A program made the translations under genes and the position numbers. From Marinitoga litoralis (lineage in GTDB: Bacteria; Thermotogota; Thermotogae; Petrotogales; Petrotogaceae): 58,880 bases of DNA. Shown here piece after piece: positions 45,858 to 54,341 of this stretch (position 1 is its first letter; each line of letters starts with the position of its first letter). Where the stretch lies: assembly GCF_016908145.1 (NCBI RefSeq), contig NZ_JAFBDI010000013.1, forward strand, positions 1 to 58,880, read 5' to 3'. The notes under the pieces were generated by a model. That model saw only the letters and a list, made by a program, of their open reading frames with translations. It searched no databases and was not told where the DNA came from.

Positions 45858-46286
45858 TCATAAACGTTTAAATTCTTCTTTAGCTATTCTATCTAAAATT
45901 CCATTAATGAATTTTGCACTTTTTTCATTAGCATATTTTTTTGATAACTCAACCGCCTCATCTAAAATAACTTTAGGCGGAATGTCTTCTCTATTTTTTA
46001 ATTCAAATATACCCATTCTAAGAATTGACTTTTCAATATTAGCAATTCTTTCAAAATCCCAATTTAATAAATATTTCTTTATTAAATCATCATATTCATT
46101 CTTATTATGATATACATTTTCTAAATAAATTTCTGCTTCTTCTACTAGGTTTTGAGGGACCTTTTTAGTTTTTAAAAGGTCCCTCAATAATTCCAATGCA
46201 TCTTCATAAGAAACATTATTGTTAAAGTCTAGTTGGAAAATACTTTCTAAAACAGCTTCTCTTACTTTTCTTCTTTTAGAAATCAA
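45858..46286 (-). CDS. nusB: Transcription antitermination factor NusB
   Basis: 142-residue all-helical RNA-binding factor that, with NusE, binds boxA in rRNA operons. Motifs: KRRKVREAVLESIFQLDF, NWDFERIANIEKSILRMGIF, PPKVILDEAVELSKKYANEK, SAKFINGILDRIA. Start is TTG, seven bases after GGGAGTG and overlapping the asp23 stop (TTGA). A perfect 14-bp hairpin lies inside the gene (46152-46187). Confidence 0.93.
   Translation of the reverse strand: MISKRRKVREAVLESIFQLDFNNNVSYEDALELLRDLLKTKKVPQNLVEEAEIYLENVYHNKNEYDDLIKKYLLNWDFERIANIEKSILRMGIFELKNREDIPPKVILDEAVELSKKYANEKSAKFINGILDRIAKEEFKRL
46152..46187. repeat. Perfect 14-bp inverted repeat inside nusB
   Basis: Arms 46152-46165 and 46174-46187 (TTGAGGGACCTTTT and its exact complement) with an 8-base loop. 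It falls within codons about 33-45 of nusB, encoding the RDLLKTKKVPQN segment. There is no T-run on the coding strand beyond a few bases. Confidence 0.8.
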
Positions 46287-46720
46287 TTTTCAACACTCCC
46301 ATTGTTTTCTTCGTATTCTTCTACATATTCTGTTTTTATTTCTTCAAGTTCAGGTTTACTTTCAAGTTCTTCTATATTATTTTCTTCATTTTCAGAAACA
46401 ACTAGTCCGTCTAACACTATATCAACATTTCTCACTGGAACTTCTGTCATTTTTTCTACTTCAGTTTTTAAGAAATTTTGTAAATCTTTAGCAAATTTTA
46501 TAATGCTAGAACCGTATTTTGCCTTTGTTTTTAAAGAAATAGATATAGTTTCATCATCATTTTCAACTATTTTTATCATTTTAGCTAAATCTTTTTCATT
46601 CAATTCAGCATCAGGAATTTGTTCTTTGAAAAAAAGTTCATATGATTTCATGGCCAATTCTTTCAAAGCACTATCTGTAAATTCTAATTCACCGAATTGA
46701 TTATTTTCATTTATGGCCAT
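46283..46720 (-). CDS. Asp23/Gls24 family protein
   Basis: 145-residue member of the Asp23/Gls24 (YqhY/YloU) family, associated in Firmicutes with envelope stress and lipid homeostasis. Seen: GELEFTDSALKELAMKSYEL, IVENDDETISISLKTKAKYG, IIKFAKDLQNFLKTEVEKMT, VPVRNVDIVLDGLVV, then an acidic tail. Strong ribosome site GGAGGGATACTG. Position between efp and nusB mirrors yqhY of Bacillus. Confidence 0.88.
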   Translation of the reverse strand: MAINENNQFGELEFTDSALKELAMKSYELFFKEQIPDAELNEKDLAKMIKIVENDDETISISLKTKAKYGSSIIKFAKDLQNFLKTEVEKMTEVPVRNVDIVLDGLVVSENEENNIEELESKPELEEIKTEYVEEYEENNGSVEN

Positions 46721-46734
46721 CAGTATCCCTCCTC

Positions 46735-47292
46735 TCAGGCTCTTTCTATATACTCCCCTGTTCTAGTGTCAATCTTAACTTTTTGTCCTACTTCAACAAA
46801 AAATGGAACTGTTGTTTTTAATCCTGTTTCTAAGATTGCAGGTTTCCCTCCACCTGAAGCTGTATCACCTTTGAAATTAGGTTCTGTTTCTGTAACTTCA
46901 AGAACAACTACTGTAGGTAAAACAATACCAACTGGTTTTTCATCATAAAATGTTAAAGTTACTTCTAAATTATCAATTAAAAAGTCTTTCGCATCTGAAA
47001 CATCTTCTTCGGATAATAAATATTGTTCATATGTACTTAAATCCATAAAAACGTAATTATCTCCATCATGGTATAAATATTCTGCTGGTCTATAATCTAA
47101 AGCAGCTTCTTCTACTTTTTCACCGGAGTTAAAGTTTTTATCAATAACATAACCAGTTTTTATGTTCTTTAACTTTGTTTTAATTATTCCACTACCTCTA
47201 CCTGTAAAGTGTTTTTGCATTCCCAATACTCTATATAATTCACCATCTAATAAGATAATCATACCTTTTTTTAAATCTCCTACTACAACCAT
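46735..47292 (-). CDS. efp: Elongation factor P
   Basis: Relieves ribosome stalling at polyproline. 185 residues, three beta-barrel domains: [20 protein letters not shown], the domain I loop [16 protein letters not shown], middle domain [20 protein letters not shown] and C-terminal [17 protein letters not shown]. The tip residue of the loop, the modification site in many bacteria (Lys34 in E. coli), is Arg32 here; Thermotoga EF-P is similar from memory. No modification enzyme gene is in the window. ATG follows AGGAGG by eight bases. Confidence 0.96.
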   Translation of the reverse strand: MVVVGDLKKGMIILLDGELYRVLGMQKHFTGRGSGIIKTKLKNIKTGYVIDKNFNSGEKVEEAALDYRPAEYLYHDGDNYVFMDLSTYEQYLLSEEDVSDAKDFLIDNLEVTLTFYDEKPVGIVLPTVVVLEVTETEPNFKGDTASGGGKPAILETGLKTTVPFFVEVGQKVKIDTRTGEYIERA

Positions 47293-47335
47293 CTTTTTTT
47301 CCTCCTCTTAAAAAATATTATAGAATATTCATATT

Positions 47336-48418
47336 TTATATGATAATCAAAGATTTATCAAAAGAAGTTAATACTTCATATCCATCTTCAGTAACCAATA
47401 CATCATCTTCGATCCTTACTCCCAAATCTCCTGGTAAATATATACCTGGTTCGATTGTTATGATATCTCCAGGTTGTGAAATCTCTTCAGACATATATGA
47501 AACTCTTGGACTTTCATGAACTTCTAACCCTAATCCATGACCTAACCCATGTGAGAAATATTCACCATATCCACCATTTTTAATTATATCTCTAGCAACT
47601 TTATCTAATTCACTATATTTCATTCCTGGCTTTACAGCTTCAACTGCAGCTTTTTGAGCTTTTAAAACTAATTCATAAATTTCTTTTTGCCTATCGCTAA
47701 TACCTTCAGTTGCAACTGTTCTAGTTATATCAGAATTATAACCATTTGCATATGCTCCAAAATCAATTACAATTAATTCACCTACATTGATTTTTTTATC
47801 TGAAGCAATACCATGAGGTAAAGCTCCTCTTGGCCCTGAAGCTACTATTGTTTCAAAAGCATAATTATCAGCACCATATATTTTCATATTATATTCAAGT
47901 TTAGCTGCAAATTCTTTTTCTGTCATCCCTATATAAAAACTATCTAAAGTTTCTTGTAAAGCTTTTTCTGCAATTATAGCTGCTTCTTTTATAAACTTAA
48001 CTTCTTCTGAAGATTTAGTTCGTCTCATTTCTAAAATTAAATTTTCTGAAGGAATAAATTCAAAATCTTCAAATTTCTTAAATACATTTAAATATGTATT
48101 TGTAGATATTCTATTTGATTCAAAACCTATTTTTGATCCTTTTGGCAGTTTTATTATATTCTCTAATTCATCATATAATTTTTTCTTAAATAATATTGGT
48201 TTTTCTCCTGTTTGCTTTTCAGCTTGTTCAGTGTATCTCCCGTCAGTCATAAAAACTACATCATCATGAGTAATGTAAACTATTGAAAATGATCCAGTAA
48301 ATCCTGTTAAATAATATGATGTAGGTTTTGAAGAGCTTTCAATATTTACAACTAAAAATGCATCAAGTCCTTTAGCTTCCATTTTTTCTCTTAAAAATTT
48401 AATTCTTTCTTCAAACAT
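47336..48418 (-). CDS. pepP: Xaa-Pro aminopeptidase (M24 family)
   Basis: Cytoplasmic metallopeptidase removing N-terminal residues ahead of proline. 360 residues. Creatinase-like N-domain then pita-bread fold with metal ligands: IDFGAYANGYNSDITRTV (two Asp), HGLGHGLGLEVHESP (His), ITIEPGIYLPGDLG (Glu) and VRIEDDVLVTEDG (Glu). The ATG of MFEERI follows AAGGGGGAT; the ATG eight codons earlier has no ribosome site. It precedes efp, as in Bacillus (papA-efp). Confidence 0.92.
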   Translation of the reverse strand: MFEERIKFLREKMEAKGLDAFLVVNIESSSKPTSYYLTGFTGSFSIVYITHDDVVFMTDGRYTEQAEKQTGEKPILFKKKLYDELENIIKLPKGSKIGFESNRISTNTYLNVFKKFEDFEFIPSENLILEMRRTKSSEEVKFIKEAAIIAEKALQETLDSFYIGMTEKEFAAKLEYNMKIYGADNYAFETIVASGPRGALPHGIASDKKINVGELIVIDFGAYANGYNSDITRTVATEGISDRQKEIYELVLKAQKAAVEAVKPGMKYSELDKVARDIIKNGGYGEYFSHGLGHGLGLEVHESPRVSYMSEEISQPGDIITIEPGIYLPGDLGVRIEDDVLVTEDGYEVLTSFDKSLIII

Positions 48419-48462
48419 TTTGATCCCCCTTAATATTCTCATTTATATATTCTTAATTAATA

Positions 48463-48471
48463 ATTATACCA
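48463..48471 (-). promoter_or_regulatory. Extended -10 upstream of pepP
   Basis: Minus-strand TGGTATAAT in the mutS-pepP gap, about 45 bases before the pepP ATG, with no proper -35. Suggests that pepP-efp-asp23-nusB-dxs can be transcribed separately from mutS. Confidence 0.55.
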
Positions 48472-48481
48472 TATTTGAATT

Positions 48482-50917
48482 TCAAAATAGCTTTAATTGA
48501 TTTTGGTTTTTAGTAATCTTTCTTCTCTTTATATTTTTCATGGATTTTAATTTACTTTCGAATTCAGTTTTATCTGATATTTCTTCCATTACTTCCTTTG
48601 CTCTATTAATTACTTCATCAGGTATTCCCGCTAATTTAGCAACTTCAATTCCATAACTCTTATCACTAATACCATCTTCTATCTTATGCAAAAAGATTAT
48701 ACCAGATTCAGTTTCTAAAACCTTTACTCTTTTATTAATAATTCCATCATAAAAATCACTTAACATAGTTAATTCCATATAATGAGTAGCAAAAATTGTA
48801 TATGATTTTAATGCTTGATATATATATTCAGATGTAGCCCATGCTACACTGATTCCATCAATTGTACCAGTCCCTCTTCCAACCTCATCTAAAAGAATTA
48901 AACTATTTTCGTCTGCATTATTTAATATACTAGATACCTCTGACATTTCTACTAAAAATGTTGATTTACCACTTACAACATCATCTTTAGCTCCAATTCT
49001 TGTAAAAATATTATTTAAAACTGGCATTTCTGCGTATTCAGCAGATACATAAGAACCTATTTGAGCCATTATAGAGATAATCCCTATTTGTCTTAAATAT
49101 GTTGATTTACCACTCATATTGGGACCGGTTAAAATAACAAATCTTTTTTCGTTGTCAAGATGAATACTATTTGGAGTAAAGTTTTCTGTAAATTGTTCAA
49201 CAACAGGGTGCCTTCCATTAACAATGGAAAACTTATTCATATTAAATACCGGTCTCACATATTTGTTTTTTATTGAAACTTCCGCAAAACCTCTTAAGAT
49301 ATCAATTTCTGATATTTTAAGCGATAATGTTTTTAATTCTTTTACATATTTCTGAAGGTTAACTATCAACTGATTATAGATTACATTTTCTAATTCATTT
49401 ATTCTTTTTTCTGCAATGGCATATTTTTCTTCTAAATTTCTTAATTCTTCTGTTATAAATCTTTCAGAATTTACTAATGTTTGTTTTCTAATATAATTAG
49501 GAGGCACTTTATCTATATTTGCTTTTGTTACTTCAATATAAAAACCATATATTTTATTTCTAGAAACTTTTAAATTGTTTATTCCTGTTTTTTCTTTTTC
49601 CTTTTCTTCAATATCTTTTAAATATTCTGAAGAATTTTCAAAAACATCTTTATATTGATCTAATTCGTTATTAAAACCTCTTTTTATAACTTTACCAGTT
49701 CCAACTTGAGTAGTTGGTTCATCTTCAATTGCTTTATATAATAATGATTTTAAATCGTTAAATTCATTTAATTCTTCTAAATTTAAAACTCTTAATAATT
49801 CGTTTATATAAGGAATAACTTCTAATGTTGATCTTAAAGCTGTTAAATCTCTTGGTGTTGCACGTAATAATGAAATTCTTGATGCTATTCTCTCAATATC
49901 TCTTATAGAACTTAAATACTCTTTCATTTCTTCCATTATTAATTGATCGTTTCTAAACAATTCAACTATATCAAGTCTCTTTTCTATTTCACTCTTATCT
50001 ATCAAAGGTTTAGAAATCCATTGTTTTAAAGTTCTAGCTCCCATCGATGTCTTTGTATATTTTAATACATCATATAGTGTTTTCCCTTTATTTTCTTTAT
50101 TAGGTAATAATCCTAAATTCAATATTGTTGTTGAGTCTAAAATCATGTTTTTTGAGCTTTTAAACCTTTTAGGAATAGAAAAATGAGTTATTTTTTGTTT
50201 TTGGGTTATTTCTAAATATTTAAAAACCGCACCTAAAGAAATTAATTCAAAATCACTTAAATTTAAAACATCTAAATTTATAATTCCATAACTCTCTTTT
50301 ATTATTTCTTCATAATTATTATTGTAGTACCATTCGTCCAATTCTTCAATATATATATCAGGACGTATATTTTTTATTTTTTGTTTTAAATTTTTTAATT
50401 TTTGAGAAATTAATATTTGAACAAATGAATACGACGAAATAAAATCATAAATTTCATTATCTGTAAAATCAAAAGTATCAATATATAATTCACCAGTACT
50501 AAAGTCAAAAATAATAAATACATATGACCCATCTTTGTTATCATTTATTAAAAGTGAATACCTATTATTTTCATCAATCATATTTTCTTCAACTACAGTC
50601 CCTGGGGTAAGTATTTTCGTTACTTCCCTCTTTACAATCCCATTAGCTGTAGAAGGGTCTTCAACTTGTTCACAAATAGCAACTTTAAATCCATGATCTA
50701 ATAATTTTTTCAAATAATTATCCAATGCATGATAAGGAATTCCGGCCATTGGATGGCCGTTTCTTTGAGTTAATGTTATTTGCAAAACTTCACTAGTAAT
50801 TTTCGCATCTTCAAAAAAAGTTTCGTAAAAATCACCTAATCTAAATAATAATATACTGTCTTCATATTCCTTTTTTATTTCAAGATATTGTCTTATCATT
50901 GGAGTTAATTTTGTTAT
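48482..50917 (-). CDS. mutS: DNA mismatch repair protein MutS, probable ATA start
   Basis: Mismatch-recognition ATPase. The mismatch-reading GDFYETFFEDA (Phe and Glu of F-x-E) is near the N-terminus; Walker A ILTGPNMSGKSTYLRQIGI, Walker B LILLDEVGRGTGTIDGISVA and the HTH-like C-terminus are present. The first ATG gives MIRQYLEIKKEY, which lacks the conserved TP before it and has no SD. Reading upstream in frame gives ITKLTP-MIRQY, matching the family, with an ATA (50915-50917) exactly five bases after GAAGGTG. I place the start there (811 aa). No ATG, GTG or TTG exists between the upstream TAA and the ATG at 50899. Confidence 0.9.
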   Translation of the reverse strand: MTKLTPMIRQYLEIKKEYEDSILLFRLGDFYETFFEDAKITSEVLQITLTQRNGHPMAGIPYHALDNYLKKLLDHGFKVAICEQVEDPSTANGIVKREVTKILTPGTVVEENMIDENNRYSLLINDNKDGSYVFIIFDFSTGELYIDTFDFTDNEIYDFISSYSFVQILISQKLKNLKQKIKNIRPDIYIEELDEWYYNNNYEEIIKESYGIINLDVLNLSDFELISLGAVFKYLEITQKQKITHFSIPKRFKSSKNMILDSTTILNLGLLPNKENKGKTLYDVLKYTKTSMGARTLKQWISKPLIDKSEIEKRLDIVELFRNDQLIMEEMKEYLSSIRDIERIASRISLLRATPRDLTALRSTLEVIPYINELLRVLNLEELNEFNDLKSLLYKAIEDEPTTQVGTGKVIKRGFNNELDQYKDVFENSSEYLKDIEEKEKEKTGINNLKVSRNKIYGFYIEVTKANIDKVPPNYIRKQTLVNSERFITEELRNLEEKYAIAEKRINELENVIYNQLIVNLQKYVKELKTLSLKISEIDILRGFAEVSIKNKYVRPVFNMNKFSIVNGRHPVVEQFTENFTPNSIHLDNEKRFVILTGPNMSGKSTYLRQIGIISIMAQIGSYVSAEYAEMPVLNNIFTRIGAKDDVVSGKSTFLVEMSEVSSILNNADENSLILLDEVGRGTGTIDGISVAWATSEYIYQALKSYTIFATHYMELTMLSDFYDGIINKRVKVLETESGIIFLHKIEDGISDKSYGIEVAKLAGIPDEVINRAKEVMEEISDKTEFESKLKSMKNIKRRKITKNQNQLKLF

Positions 50918-50951
50918 ATTATCACCTTCTTCTTAGGAATGAATCAATATA

Positions 50952-50973
50952 TTAGGGCGCAAAAGCGCCCTAA
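50952..50973 (-). other. Hairpin after clpP without T-run
   Basis: Perfect 9-bp GC-containing stem TTAGGGCGC/GCGCCCTAA, AAAA loop. On the minus strand it is followed by TATATTGATTC rather than a T-run, so it may be a weak terminator or mRNA 3'-end stabiliser between clpP and mutS. Confidence 0.6.
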
Positions 50974-50976
50974 ATA

Positions 50977-51573
50977 TTATTTTATTTCTTTCCTATTCTT
51001 TATAACCTTATCAATTAAACCATATTTCAAAGCTTCATCAGCAGACATAAAGTAATCTCTATCTGTATCTTTTTCTATTACTTCAATAGGTTGTCCTGTG
51101 TGTTCACTTAAAATACCATTTAACATTTTCTTTATTCTTAATAACTCTTGTACTTGTATTTCTACATCTTTCGCAGTTCCTTGAGCGCCACCCCATGGTT
51201 GATGTATCATTATCCTTGAATTTGGCAACGCAAATCTTTTCCCTTTCGCCCCAGCAGCTAATAATACTGCCCCCATAGAAGCTGCTTGACCTATACAAAT
51301 TGTTGCTACATCAGGTTTAATGTATTGCATTGTATCGTACATTGCTAAACCTGCTGTAACTGATCCTCCAGGACTATTAATATACAAATAAATATCCTTT
51401 TCAGGATCTTGTGCTTCTAAAAATAATAATTGTGCTACAACTAAATTAGAAACATAATCATTAACTTCTGAACCTAAAAATATAATTCTATCTTTTAATA
51501 ATCTTGAATAAATATCATATGCTCTTTCATATCTTCCTGTTGATTCTACTACTACTGGAATTGGCATGCTCAT
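50977..51573 (-). CDS. clpP: ATP-dependent Clp protease proteolytic subunit
   Basis: Serine protease of the Clp degradation machine. 198 residues. Catalytic Ser in [17 protein letters not shown], His in [16 protein letters not shown], Asp in [18 protein letters not shown]-terminal [20 protein letters not shown] is typical of mature ClpP. It overlaps the remA-like gene by four bases. Its ATPase partner (ClpX or ClpC) is not in the window. Confidence 0.96.
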   Translation of the reverse strand: MSMPIPVVVESTGRYERAYDIYSRLLKDRIIFLGSEVNDYVSNLVVAQLLFLEAQDPEKDIYLYINSPGGSVTAGLAMYDTMQYIKPDVATICIGQAASMGAVLLAAGAKGKRFALPNSRIMIHQPWGGAQGTAKDVEIQVQELLRIKKMLNGILSEHTGQPIEVIEKDTDRDYFMSADEALKYGLIDKVIKNRKEIK

Positions 51574-51815
51574 TCTTCATTCACCTTCCTTATTTTTTCT
51601 AAAACTTTATCAATTGATAAAGCTGTTAAAAACATATGCCCGCTATCTGTAAAAATTATTGATTTTACACTTTTACCATATGTTAAATCTACTAAACTAG
51701 TGGTATTTTGATGTTCTTTTTTCAAACGTTTATAATGTGAAAAACTTTCTGGTATAATTGAATGTATCCTTTCTGCAACTATAAAAGAATTTTTTGTTAC
51801 ATTAATGATAGACAT
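51570..51815 (-). CDS. RemA-like regulatory protein (DUF370)
   Basis: 81 residues, DUF370/RemA family: [68 protein letters not shown]. In Bacillus RemA is a DNA-binding activator of matrix genes. The ATG of MSIINV lies five bases after GGAGGTG; a longer in-frame start ten codons upstream is inside the leader. First gene of the remA-clpP operon, with a good promoter at 51837-51865. Confidence 0.85.
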   Translation of the reverse strand: MSIINVTKNSFIVAERIHSIIPESFSHYKRLKKEHQNTTSLVDLTYGKSVKSIIFTDSGHMFLTALSIDKVLEKIRKVNEE

Positions 51816-51836
51816 ATTTTCACCTCCATGTTTTAT

Positions 51837-51865
51837 ATTATACACAAAAAATATTAAAAAATCAA
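51837..51865 (-). promoter_or_regulatory. Promoter of the remA-clpP operon
   Basis: Minus strand TTGATT (51860-51865), 17-base spacer, TATAAT (51837-51842), 22 bases before the ATG. One of the few -10 elements here without the TGn extension. It overlaps the leader of the divergent obg gene. Confidence 0.7.
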
Positions 51866-51880
51866 AACGGAGGCGATAAC

Positions 51881-53209
51881 ATGAGCGAAAATATTTTTAT
51901 AGATGAAGCTATAATAACAGTTTCTGCCGGGAAAGGTGGGGATGGTGTTGTTAGTTTTAGAAGAGAAAAATTCATTCCAAAAGGTGGTCCAGATGGCGGA
52001 GATGGTGGAGACGGTGGAAATGTCATCATTGTATCTAAAATTGATAAAAACACTTTAGTAGATTTTAGATACAAGAAAAAATTCAAAGCAGAGGATGGAA
52101 AAAATGGGCAAGGTAAAAAAATGCATGGAAGGAACGGAAAAAATCTAATCATAGAAGTACCTATTGGTACTTTAGTATACGACTATGACACAAATGAATT
52201 AATTGCTGACTTAAAATATCCTAACCAATATGTTGTTGTTGCTAGAGGAGGAAAAGGTGGTAGAGGTAACATTCATTTTGTAAATTCAACAGTTCAAGCT
52301 CCAACAATTGCTGAAAAAGGTGTAGAAGGAGAAGTACGAAAATTAAGATTAGAATTAAAAGTATTAGCAGACGTTGGTATTATAGGATTTCCTAATGTAG
52401 GAAAATCTACGTTAATATCTGTTATTTCTAACGCTAAACCTAAAATTGCAAATTATCATTTTACAACTTTAATACCTAATTTAGGTGTTGTAGAAATGGG
52501 AGATGGAAATAATTTTGTTGTTGCAGATATCCCTGGATTAGTACCAGGAGCTCATGAAGGAACTGGTTTAGGAGATAAATTTTTAAAGCATGTAGAAAGA
52601 TGTTATTGTTTGGTTCATATTTTAGATATTTCTGAAATGGAAGGAAGAAGTGCTATAGATGATTATTATACTATCAGAAACGAATTAGAAAAATTTTCAC
52701 CAAACTTAGCACAAAAATTAGAGATTGTTGCAGCTAATAAAGCAGATTTATTAGATGAAGAAGAATTGAAAAAAAGAATAAATATATTAGAAAGTAAACT
52801 AAATAAAAAAGTAATACCAATATCCGCTGCTACCAAGAAAAATGTAGATATTTTATTAAATGAAATTTGGGATAATATAAAAGAAATGAGAGTAGATAGA
52901 CAAAGAGAGATTATGGAGTCTCTTAAAAATGCTCCTGAAAAATTGAAATTAAAAATAAAACCTGTTGATGTAGAAATACCTAAAAAAGTGAAATTTGAAA
53001 TAATTAAATGGGATGAAGATGTTTACGAAATCACTGGAAATGATGTTGAATTATTATTAAAAAGATATCCTATTGATCAAAAAGATGCAAGAATTAAAAT
53101 TTTGGAAATATTGGAAAAAAGCGGTTTGGAAAAAACATTAAAAAATCTTGGAGTAAAAGAAGGAGATACTGTATATTTAGGAAATTTTGCATTTGAATAC
53201 ATGGAGTGA
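51881..53209 (+). CDS. obgE: Obg family GTPase
   Basis: Ribosome-associated GTPase for 50S assembly and stress control. 442 residues. Glycine-rich Obg fold at 1-160 ([32 protein letters not shown]), G domain with [14 protein letters not shown] (G1), [20 protein letters not shown] (G3) and NKADLL (G4), and a C-terminal OCT domain (about 350-430). Start has CGGAGGCGATAAC. nadD follows at once. Confidence 0.97.
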   Translation: MSENIFIDEAIITVSAGKGGDGVVSFRREKFIPKGGPDGGDGGDGGNVIIVSKIDKNTLVDFRYKKKFKAEDGKNGQGKKMHGRNGKNLIIEVPIGTLVYDYDTNELIADLKYPNQYVVVARGGKGGRGNIHFVNSTVQAPTIAEKGVEGEVRKLRLELKVLADVGIIGFPNVGKSTLISVISNAKPKIANYHFTTLIPNLGVVEMGDGNNFVVADIPGLVPGAHEGTGLGDKFLKHVERCYCLVHILDISEMEGRSAIDDYYTIRNELEKFSPNLAQKLEIVAANKADLLDEEELKKRINILESKLNKKVIPISAATKKNVDILLNEIWDNIKEMRVDRQREIMESLKNAPEKLKLKIKPVDVEIPKKVKFEIIKWDEDVYEITGNDVELLLKRYPIDQKDARIKILEILEKSGLEKTLKNLGVKEGDTVYLGNFAFEYME

Positions 53210-53213
53210 TATT

Positions 53214-53774
53214 ATGATAGTAGTTTTTGGAGGTTCATTTAATCCACCACATATAGGCCATAGAATAATAGCTGAATATGCTTATGATTATTTAAAACCT
53301 AAAAAATTTTTAATTATTCCAGCTGTTTTGCCACCACATAAATTAGAAGAAAAAAATATCGCAAATTTTGATATTAGAAAAAAATGGTGTGAAATTACTT
53401 TTCCTAAAGAAAGATTTACAGTATCAGATATTGAGAATCATTTACCCAAACCTTCCTATACTTATCAAACAGTATTGAAATTAAAAGAGATGTATAATGA
53501 CGATATATATTTATTAATAGGTGAAGATTCCTTAATTAATTTTCACACATGGTTTAAATGGAAAGAATTATTAAAAGAAGTAACTTTAGTAGTATATAAA
53601 AGATATTCGGAAAAATTAAAGTTTGATAATTATAATTTATCTCATATATTTTTAAATTCTCCATTAATAGAAATATCCTCGTCAGAAATAAGAGAAAGAA
53701 TAAAAAAAGGACAAAGTATATACGGAATGGTTAATGATAGTATCGTTAATGAAATAAAAAACACCTATAGGTAG
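53214..53774 (+). CDS. nadD: Nicotinate-nucleotide adenylyltransferase
   Basis: NAD synthesis: nicotinate mononucleotide plus ATP to deamido-NAD. 186 residues from the ATG of MIVVFGG (GGAGTGATATT upstream, 4 bases after the obg stop). Nucleotidyl-transferase motifs GGSFNPPHIGHR and SSSEIRERIKKG. The last codons (KNTYR-stop) are part of a 48-base palindrome shared with the facing HD gene. obg-nadD adjacency is common, often with an HD hydrolase next to nadD. Confidence 0.95.
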   Translation: MIVVFGGSFNPPHIGHRIIAEYAYDYLKPKKFLIIPAVLPPHKLEEKNIANFDIRKKWCEITFPKERFTVSDIENHLPKPSYTYQTVLKLKEMYNDDIYLLIGEDSLINFHTWFKWKELLKEVTLVVYKRYSEKLKFDNYNLSHIFLNSPLIEISSSEIRERIKKGQSIYGMVNDSIVNEIKNTYR

Positions 53775-53798
53775 CTATCTATAGGTGTTTTTTATTTC
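53751..53798. terminator. 48-base palindrome: bidirectional terminator holding both stop codons
   Basis: Perfect 20-base arms (53751-53770 and 53779-53798); the 8-base centre GTAGCTAT itself pairs except for one G-T. The stops of nadD (TAG, 53772-53774) and the HD gene (TAG on minus, 53775-53777) abut at the centre. Each strand ends with a GGTGTTTTTT run, so it terminates both genes. Confidence 0.9.
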
Positions 53799-54341
53799 TA
53801 TTTTTATATTGTTTAAAAAATCTTCAATAACCTTTATTTTTTTTAATGCAATATTTTTGGCTGTTTCGGTATTCATATTTTGTGGAATTTTCAATATCTT
53901 TTTTTCAATGTATTCTATATTTTCTTCAATACTCTTTCTCTTTTTATTCATTAAAATCCTAGATAAACCAGTATATCCTAATAAATCTAATTTATCAGCA
54001 TCTATTAAAATATTAGCTTCCAAAATATTTGTTTTTCTAAGTTTATGGCTTGCAATACAAAATGCAACGTCTGATGCATTTTTATAATTTAGTTTATTTA
54101 AAAACTCTTCAGCCCTTTGCGCTCCTTCTAAAGCATGATCTTTTATTTTTCCATCCACCTCATCTTTTTTAGCTATATCATGCAAAAGAGCAGCAAATGT
54201 TACAATTTCTAAATTTCCCCCTTCTTTTTCACATATTATCCTTGCGTTATATGTAACTCTTATAATATGTCCTAAATCATGAGTTATATCAAAATCAATA
54301 GTATTTAAAAATTCAAATATTTTTTCTTCAATGTTTACCAT
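53775..54341 (-). CDS. HD-domain phosphohydrolase
   Basis: 188 residues. Metal-dependent HD superfamily: HDLGHIIRVTYNARII, catalytic LLHDIAKKDE, DHALEGAQRAEEFL, ASHKLRK and ILIDADKLDLLGYTGL. Substrate unknown; likely a small nucleotide or phosphate ester. An HD gene (YqeK) often follows nadD in Firmicutes, but here it faces nadD and belongs to a different HD subgroup. The last hexapeptide IKNTYR is identical to that of NadD because of the shared palindrome. Starts within the end of the AIM24-like gene (7-base overlap). Confidence 0.82.
   Translation of the reverse strand: MVNIEEKIFEFLNTIDFDITHDLGHIIRVTYNARIICEKEGGNLEIVTFAALLHDIAKKDEVDGKIKDHALEGAQRAEEFLNKLNYKNASDVAFCIASHKLRKTNILEANILIDADKLDLLGYTGLSRILMNKKRKSIEENIEYIEKKILKIPQNMNTETAKNIALKKIKVIEDFLNNIKIEIKNTYR

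Noticed and set aside
51104-51298. Second minus-strand frame inside clpP
   Set aside because: Overlaps the catalytic core of ClpP in another frame; a shadow.
51862-52152. Minus-strand open frame opposite obg
   Set aside because: Pro/Phe-rich mirror of the glycine-rich Obg domain; no family match or SD.
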